Source of the DNA: Halocafeteria seosinensis
Taxonomy: Eukaryota; Sar; Bigyra; Bicosoecida
Assembly (NCBI GenBank): GCA_001687465.1
Contig: LVLI01000278.1
Location: 124,001 to 188,000 of the forward strand
DNA: 64,000 bases
Direction of reading: 5' to 3'
Below the pieces are notes generated by a model. It ran no database searches. It had not been told where the DNA came from and was given only the letters and a program-made list of their open reading frames with translations. Each line of letters opens with the position of its first letter. Within the stretch, counting starts at the first letter, position 1. Shown here piece by piece: positions 56,901-64,000 of this stretch. Made by a program: the position numbers and the translations under genes.

Positions 56901-59900
56901 AACTGTCCAGTGCTTTCAACTCTCTGCGAATTGAACTCAACGGGAATTACTGGGGCTGGCTCTAACCCAGGTGCAATTTCTCCACTTTGTATGGGCAGGC
57001 TACACCAGTAGACATCCTTGTTCGATAACTCAGTTCCATTAGACAAGAATAAACGCGCCGACCAGTGACTCCTGTACGAGCCGCTATTGCCCACAATTAT
57101 CGAACTGTTCACTGGCGGTTCACTCATGCTTCGAGCCACCTCTATTGACTGGCTGCCTACGTGGATACTTGCTTGAAAGATGTTCACAGTAACTCCAACC
57201 GTCAGGGTAGTTGGAGGCCTCCATTTCTCAAAGACGTTGACGTATAACTCGAAAGCAGTTTCTCCTGTTGGAATTTCAGCCATGTCTATCACCAACGTTT
57301 GTTTGTAAGCGGCTGTCTGGAACGCCTCTCCGCCAGTGGGCAACGAAAGAAACCCTAGCACCCTCGTGCTTGCACTCCACTTCCAAGTCGAACCCTTAGT
57401 AATCGTAAGTTCTATGTCTTCCATAACTGACTCAGGGGAAGCAGTACTTCGATTACGAGCAATGAACAACTGCCCGGGTTCCAGAAGAGGCAACGAGAAA
57501 AAGCTTTCGGCAAGCATAAAGTATAGTTTGGAATTGAACGACACAATATCCTCTTCCGGTGCCGCGACTACTACTTTTAACGGTAAAACGATAGTTTGAT
57601 CGGATAAGCTGCGCATCTTTGACGTAGTTTCTTCGAAGAAGACGTTGTCCCAGTGCAGCCGAAACAGTTCAACAGCATTCTCACGAAAGCGAAATACTCC
57701 CCGTACACTGATCTGACGACAAGATGCAGCATGACCTTGTCCGCAAGATTCATTCTTCAATGTCTCTTTGGATAAGAGTACGGGAAAACCAATGTCTCCA
57801 AGGGAAAGATCAGGGTTGCAAGAGGAGTACAAAGTAGCTCCCGGATCAGTTTGTACGTCTGTGTCACATGACATTTCCAATACAGGGGCTACATCGTTCA
57901 ATGTCTGCCAACGAATCTCTATCTCCGAAGACTGAGCAGGTAGTGCCTTTGCGCCCATGTTCTCGGATGTTATTTCTGTAGTAATGCTTCTAACGAAAAT
58001 TACTGTAGCACAATGTCCCGGTGAGATTGTTGCGCACGAAGATACAACGGACATGTTCTCCGGTTTACTTATTTTGTTCGACGATGGACTTGGTACTTGT
58101 ATGGGGCGTTCGCTCGAAGCAGCGCACTGAGTGTTAGTGACCAGATCACCTGAACTGGGAAGTACGCTTAAAGTAGGTGAAGCAAATGCTGTTGTACTCT
58201 CTCTGCTCGGTCGAAGCGTTGTACTGGATGCATCTCTTGTGGGACTAACTTGAGTTGGCGCAGCCAAGTTGTCGGTCGAGGGTTGAATGCTCTTGGTGGA
58301 GCCTGGACTGGGTTCCGTTTCGCTCGGTAACGTAGTATTCCTTTGTGTACCCGGTTCAGAACTAGCAAGACTTACCGAACCACTCAGTGTTGCGAAGACC
58401 GACGGAGTAGAGCTATACATCGGCAACAGTAGTGATCCACTATTGTTTAAGGTTGATAAATCCCCTGTGGGTGCAAAACTGGATGGCGAAACCCATCTTG
58501 GCGATGGTAAAGTGCGATTCTGCGATGCTGAATGTGAAATACTAGCAGCAAACTGAGTTGAATGCAAAGCGGTCTGTGTAGCACTGACACTGCCTGAAAT
58601 TGTTGCTGTCACAGAAGAGGTCGGAGGGGCGGAGTTACCAGCATCTAAAGAAAATGAGGAGCTTGGCGTAGCAGTAGAGCTTCGGTATGAAGGCCGTGAC
58701 GAAGTGCTCCGCGATCCGTTCGGTGTGTTTGAGCGAGAGCCGCTTCCGCCAGATGGCTTCGTGCCCGGTTCAGAGCTTTTACTTTGAACTGTGGGGATAA
58801 GAGTAACAGATACAGAACTGGAATAGCTGACTGTAGCAGAGAGAGTAGTCGACTCGCTTGGTGCACCGGTTGGAGCTATAGTGGCCTCAGGGAACGCCGA
58901 GGTTGTTACCACCCTAGGTGCCGTCGGGCTGGGAGAAGAGATTACAATACTTGGCGTCAAAAAACGGCTCGGTGATACGCTAGTTGTATAGAAGTTCGCA
59001 CGGGTTGGTAGGGCACTGTCAGTAGACGATTCTGAGCAAGTAGGAGACTGAAGTTCAATGCCAGAGGCTGAAAGTTTATCTGCAGAGGGGATAGGTGTTG
59101 TGATAGACGTCCCAACTTCTACAGGGCTGGAGGAAGACGTGGACCTTGTAGGCGGAGTTGTTGTTGTAGGGCCTAATAACCCAGTGTGCGTGTAGTTTCG
59201 AGTTGCGGTAATTGAAGAAGAACCCGTCTGGCTTACTGTAATGCTACCCATAGACGGCAACGGGGCCGAATGACTGTCCGTAGCACTTTGATAGCTCATC
59301 TCACTTGGCGAAATCGAAACGGAAGCGGTCACAGTGCGAGATACCATAGCGCTAGGACCGGGGAAAGTCACTGCTTCGCTGGCCATGTTAGACGTCGTAT
59401 AGATAGAAGCAGTAGAACTCGCCGACTTTGTAGCCAGAGCAGAGCTTGTGCCACTTGATGTGCAAGTAAAAGTAGGGGTTACGTTGCCTGTGGAGGAGCT
59501 TGTCGGGGTTACAGTACCGGTCAAACTACGTGAACTGCTGATTGTCCCAGATGGTGTAGCGCTAGTAGTACCAGTTTGTCTTAGGGAACCTCCAGTTGTA
59601 GACAAACTTGAGAAGTTGGGGAGCGACGTGATGCTGTACGAGCTTGTCGAAGTAGATGTGCTACTGGTCGTAGTTGTAGCAGAAGACACACTGGCGGTTG
59701 ACGTAAGAATCCCTGTAACACTTGGTGTACAAGTAAGAATAGGCGTAAAACTATTTGTCGATGAGCTTGTAAGGGCTGTAGTACTGGTCACACTGGGCAA
59801 ACTGCTTGTCGTTCCAGATAGTGTAAGGCTAGGAGCAGTCGAAACTTGGCCGGCCGACAAACTCGAGGGGCTGGAAAATGAAGTGACGCTATGCGAGCCG

Positions 59901-62900
59901 GTCGGTGTAGGTATGCTGACAGCAGTAGTTGTAGAAGATACACTAGTGACTGTCAAAGGATTCCCTGTAATACTTGGTGTGTAAGAAAGAGTAGGCGTCA
60001 AGCTATCAGTGGAGGAGCTTGTAAGGGTTGCAGTACTGGTCACACTAGGCGAACTGCTTCTCGTTTCAGATGGTGTAACACTAGTAGTCGCAGTCGGTGT
60101 TGGGGAGTTTCCGGTGGTAGACGAAGTGGAGGTACTGGGAGATGGGGTGATGCTATGCGAGCCGGTCGGTGTAGGTGTGCTGCTAGCAGTAGTTGCAGAC
60201 GATACACTGATGCTTGGGAAAAGACTTCCTGTTAAGCTTGGTGCGCAAATAATAGTAGGCGTCAAGCTATCTGTCGAGGAGCTTGTAAGGATTACAGTAC
60301 TGGTCACACTAGGCGAACTGCTTCTCGTTTCAGATGTTGTAACGCTGGTAGTCGCAGTCGGTGTTGGTGAACCGTCGGTGGGAGACGAACTGGAGGTACT
60401 GGGAGATGGGTTGATGCTATGAGAGCCGGTCGGTGTGGGTGTGCTGGTGGTAGTACATGTAGACGACACACTGACACTTGGGGAAGGACTCCCTGTGACG
60501 CTCGGTGTGCAAGTAAGAGTGCCTGTCGAAGAGCTTGTAAAGGACACTGTAGTTGTCAAACTAGGTGAACTACTTGACGTTCTAGACGTTGTAACACTGG
60601 TTGTAGCAGTCGGTGTTGGGGAACCTCCGGCCGTAGATGAACTGGAGGAACTGGGGGATGGCGTGATGCTATGCGAGCTGGTCGACGTAGATGTACCACT
60701 GGCAGTGCTTGTAGAAGACACGCTTACTGTTGGCGATGGGCTCGTTGTGACGTTCAAGCAGAACCCCATTACCTCTGTACCGAGCTCCACGTGCCTGAAC
60801 AGAGTCCCATGAGTGCAGGGCTGTATGGCTCCTGGATTACCACCCAGATTTCTGCCAATCAAATCTTCGGTAATTCTGAAGGTTTATACATATCTCACGC
60901 ATTTACGAATTTTACTTACATTGCCACATCCTCATTGTGAAATGCAGAAACAACTTCAGGTTGCAAAAATTCGATACTATTGTTAAACAGAGTTCTGTAG
61001 TACACTCACAAGCGCATCAATTCGCGAGGTGACCACATGTTTAACCTTATACGTACATGACTTGAATGTTGGGGTTGTTTCCCATGGATACTATCTCAGG
61101 CCTAAAGTGGTTCAGGAAGTTATTATCCAAGTTCCTGCCAGCCAGAACCAATTCTAACGCTGCATATGAACACGAGCTGGAGTAGGAGTTGAACACGTAC
61201 AGTTCTTTCAGACTGCCCAGTTGACTAAATGTACTCGCTGGTACGGACTGTAAACTGTTACCACTCAGATCTCTGCACTGGGGCATCAGCAATACAGGAA
61301 CTTTGTTGCCTTGGTAGTGATTGTGATCTTACAATTGTTCAAGGCTTCCCAAAGGATGGAAACTAGAACTCACAATACTACCAGTAGTGAGTTCATTGTG
61401 TGCAAAGTAACTGCGACATACGTAACCATACTGTATAGCCCTAACCATCAATCTTCGCCCGACACACCAACAGCCACGTACAGTTCTTTCAGGGATACCA
61501 AGTCCGTGAAATACCCGCTATCTACACCAGAAATACTGTTATAGCTTAAATCTAGTGTGGTCAAAGAATCTAATCCATCTAGTAGACTGCTGTCTATGTC
61601 CCCCAGCAGATTGTGGCTCATATTTCTGGTGGTTCATAGAAGTTAGGGATGATTGATAATGTTTGCACCCTTTTCCTGTTATGGTGTAGCGAATATCGCT
61701 GCCTCTACCCTTACAATTGTTCAAGGCTTCCTAGAGGATGCAAACTAGTACTTGCGATAGTATCTATTTCATTGTTTCTGAGGTATCTGCAGCATTCATA
61801 GCCAAAGACCATCCACAATCTGCGCTCAATCTTCGCGTCAAACCAATACCAACGTACAGTTCTTTCAAAGACGCCAAGTCTGTAAAATAGCCGCTGTCTA
61901 TACTGGAAAAGCTATTAAAGCTGAGATCGAGTTTGGTTAAAGTATCTAATCCATCTAAGAGACTGTTGTCTATGCTTTCCAGCAAATTGTGGCTAAGATC
62001 TCTGTAGCAATTCAAAGAAGTTAAAAACGGCCGGACTCATTCAATTCTTCCATTTACGTTATATTTGCGTACATTGTTTTAATACTTTCCAAATAGTCAA
62101 AAATTTGAGGAGGGAGATCGGACAGATGATTGTTTTGCAAGAATCTGCGAGGTTCTTACATGTACGTAACAAGGAGGAACTAGCCGTTTCACTTGGGCTA
62201 TCAACTTACAGTTTCTCCAAGCTGTCATGCCCACCATTGGGTGAAAGACCGCTGTAGTACGTTAACACGTAAGACTAAGAGCGTGCTCTGCCAATTCTCC
62301 AAAGTGATGCGACGTACAGGAATCCGTTTGTTCCAACAAACATATCCTCGTGCAGACTTGAGATAGAGTTGTTACTAAGATCACTGCAGCCGAAGAAAAG
62401 CTATGATAGATCGCTTCATCAACATAGCCTGTATGTATGGACGTCCTTACAGTGTTAAGATCTCCACCACTCTTTGGAATAGCGTTTCGGGGATAACCTC
62501 TAAGGAATTCCCATTCAAGTACCTGTAACGGAGGGGAAACCTTGTGACTGGACCGCTTACTGTTCCTTCCTCGATGGCTTCTTACACTTCAGTTATCGAG
62601 TCTCTTCCACCAGCACTATTCAAAGCCTCCGGATCGGCTTCCGCAATTCCCATGTTGGAGAGGTCACTGCAAGTGGATGCGATGCTGCGTTGACGTGTCA
62701 GAACATACACCGGTTCGCGCTTTAACTTACACAATTCCAGTCGAGCTAAAATCACAATCTCCACACGAAGTCAAGACGCCATTGTTATCAATGTTGCAGC
62801 ATTCCGAAGCGACCCCATTAGCCTGTCATTGCGAACCGCACCTGCCCACTCGTCCGGTGGAACTTGAAACAGCAAGCACTTACCTGAACCCTCAGTGAGC

Positions 62901-62940
62901 CCGACAAGAGTAGCGTAAATACGATAAAAAGCCATTGCAT
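53918..62940 (-). CDS. Giant receptor-like protein: signal peptide, LRRs, mucin-like repeats, ephrin-receptor-like Cys-rich domain, polytopic membrane region
   Basis: Twelve exons. Exon 1 (62884-62940) encodes a signal peptide (MQWLFIVFTLLLSGSLRVQ). Exon 2 is a Cys-rich cap. Exons 3-11 each encode one or two LRRs in symmetric phase-2 exons (LDLSHNLLESIDN, LDLSYNSISGV, LNLDNNFLNHF). Exon 12 (53918-60851) begins in an LRR cap and then has a Ser/Thr/Pro mucin-like region of about 900 residues. A large ectodomain of about 900 residues follows with possible beta-sandwich content. Next is a GCC2/GCC3 (ephrin-receptor-like) domain (CIPCSAGFYSTTASNADRCEKCP, CPSQGVDCARG). About nine hydrophobic spans and a short Ser-rich cytosolic tail complete it. 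The total is about 2,600 residues. Signal peptide plus membrane spans indicate a surface protein; a receptor or adhesion role is inferred. Confidence 0.72.
59450..60750 (-). repeat. Mucin-like tandem repeats of about 252-264 bp
   Basis: The motif gctatgcgagccggtcggtg (plus-strand copy) recurs at 59633, 59888, 60152, 60416 and 60668, spacings 255, 264, 264 and 252 bp, all multiples of 3. In translation each about 84-88-residue unit repeats PTPTGSHSI...SPTPTATTSVT...SSSPSVTSTV-LTSSSTDSLTPT. About six units are present. This is a coding minisatellite likely to vary in copy number. Confidence 0.85.
61482..62001 (-). repeat. Tandemly duplicated LRR exon module
   Basis: Exons at 61858-62001 and 61482-61625 are both exactly 144 bp and encode near-identical 48-residue double LRRs (LDLSHNLLESIDNSLLDGLD... 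and LNMSHNLLGDIDSSLLDGLD...). Flanking intron sequence is also duplicated (acaattgttcaaggcttcc at 61331 and 61710). The unit of duplication is about 376 bp. Confidence 0.85.
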
Positions 62941-64000
62941 CTCTGTACAGCTGGAAAACCTTCTATACGCAATGTATAGTCATTGGAAGGAGATGCGGCG
63001 GCCGGCCGCTGCGGGCGCAGGGAAGCACGCGCGTTCAAGTACAAGCTCAGTGCTATCGAGAAGGTCTCTGCTGGTTTTTAGCGTGTTACGTGATGACAAG
63101 TAAATGAGCTGCGGAAAATTTGGTCAACCCCTCCCACATCATATATACTGCGAGTAGGAGCAAACCCCCAGTCCTCTTCTGGTCGGAGTTCCGGTTGATA
63201 GCCAGTGCGCTGGACGGCATTTGTTCCTGGTTGGCGTATCAAGCCCTCGAAGGCGAATTGACGAACGCCGTCAGTATTACCAGGTATCTGAACCTTCTAA
63301 TGGGCAGGTATCAGCGAGCGCTGAAGCAGGAGAATATAACAGAACGGCCGGTTACGCTATAACCCGAGGTCGCAACCCAAGCCGCTCCTGTGCGGGATGT
63401 ATAAGGTGGAAGGAATCCAAGAGCCTCTGAGTAAGAGGAGTCAGTTCCATTCCTCAGTGTCAACTCCGAACCCATGAGAAGGTATAAATGGAATGGTTGC
63501 TACAACTCATGGGAGCTCCATCATAGACTGTCAATGGAAGCTAAATTGGCTCACGTGCACTCGAAACTACCATACCATTTGTGTGTATTGGTACTGCTCC
63601 TACCGGAGGCACTCTAAGCCATATGGTAGTAGTTGTACAATTCGTGAAATGGTGTGGTGGTGTGGGATTAATCTGGTCCAAAACTGGCAAATTTACCTGG
63701 GTGTAGTGGATCTTCCGAAACTCCCGTTATCCGTTGCTCGAAAGCAGCTTTCACTCATCACCGCATGGATCCGGCCGTTGTGTTACATACGAAATACAGT
63801 GTCGTAGACCGGGCCGGTCTGACCGGCAAATATGGCTGTACAACATTAACATTTTTTCAGTAATCAGTGCTATGTCTTTCGGCATCGGATGTCCAAGCTT
63901 CCAATGCGCCAAAGCGTTGATCAGATGGGGGAGTCTCAGACACTGTCGAAATCCCTTCACGGGGGGCTCCATCATTCTCAGGAGCTATTTGGGCACGATA
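62941..64000. other. Terminal region of window, no gene recognised
   Basis: The receptor promoter and about 1 kb of unassigned DNA. A GC-rich island (ggcggccggccgctgcgggc, near 62997) contains a FseI-like palindrome. Open frames at 63120-63362 (+) and 63751-63975 (-) show no recognisable domain. A gene continuing beyond 64000 cannot be excluded. Confidence 0.4.

Noticed and set aside
59448-60812. Long plus-strand open frames (up to 178 residues, Val/Leu-rich) in the 59.4-60.8 kb region
   Set aside because: They are the antisense of the mucin repeats on the minus strand; periodic stop-free frames on the opposite strand arise from the repeat composition. No start context or domain.
63120-63975. 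Two frames near the window end that could be a transposon or partial gene
   Set aside because: No reverse-transcriptase, transposase or repeat structure seen, and no terminal repeats. Left as unassigned.

Overview
This is nuclear DNA from a unicellular eukaryote with motile cilia or flagella. The genes carry many short GT-AG introns, mostly 45-150 bp, and I could join them by phase by hand. GC looks intermediate (roughly 45-50 percent by eye). An outer-dynein-arm docking protein (ODAD1/CCDC63 type) and a CEP104 ciliary-tip protein argue for motile cilia and against non-flagellate lineages such as red algae. A Toxoplasma-style FKBP-TPR-cyclophilin and a heat-shock-factor gene are also present. 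I cannot name the taxon from sequence alone. A run of six N bases at 21605-21664 marks draft-quality assembly.

Layout. 0.5-1.9 kb: cathepsin-D-like aspartic protease. 2.1 kb: tRNA-Arg(CCG). 2.4-4.7 kb (-): COG6. 5.3-11.6 kb (+): eight-exon ODA docking-complex coiled-coil protein with a very long disordered tail. 11.6-13.2 kb (-): RPUSD-type pseudouridine synthase. 14.6-16.4 kb (+): atypical heat-shock factor with a 6-nt microexon. 16.5-19.6 kb (-): CEP104. 19.7-19.9 kb: possible POLE2 fragment. 20.7-21.9 kb (-): ZNF511-like protein with an extra CCCH finger. 22.3-24.5 kb (+): NDUFAF7. 24.5-25.3 kb (-): unknown two-exon gene. 26.9-30.0 kb (-): conventional actin followed by a divergent actin. 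30.6-32.7 kb (+): MGH1/GH63-like glycoside hydrolase. 32.8-37.5 kb (-): methylenetetrahydrofolate reductase fused to a coiled coil and an eight-copy repeat tail. 38.0-45.6 kb (+): three tandem secreted GT2-TPR glycosyltransferases. 45.7-47.7 kb (-): dual-family immunophilin. 48.0-49.5 kb (+): Ubl + RING0 parkin-like protein without an RBR module. 49.6-51.3 kb (-): equilibrative nucleoside transporter. 51.6 kb: LRR pseudogene relic. 52.5-53.5 kb (+): LRR protein. 53.9-62.9 kb (-): giant receptor-like protein of about 2,600 residues (signal peptide, LRRs, mucin repeats, ephrin-receptor-like Cys-rich domain, about nine membrane spans). The last kilobase holds nothing I recognise.

Organisation. 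Genes largely alternate as divergent and convergent pairs. Convergent stop codons lie 6-135 bp apart (ODA-docking/PUS 6 bp; NDUFAF7/unknown 45 bp; HSF/CEP104 74 bp; hydrolase/MTHFR 78 bp; Ubl-RING0/ENT 99 bp). Divergent starts share 150-700 bp promoters. Most genes are housekeeping (Golgi tethering, folate metabolism, complex I assembly, RNA modification, actin, nucleoside transport). The lineage-specific interest lies in unusual fusions and expansions: MTHFR-repeat, FKBP-cyclophilin, ZNF511-CCCH, Ubl-RING0, the glycosyltransferase triplet and the mucin-LRR receptor.

Limits. Exon models come from reading GT/AG sites, phase and family resemblance. No transcript or database evidence was available. 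Short first exons and start codons are the least certain parts.
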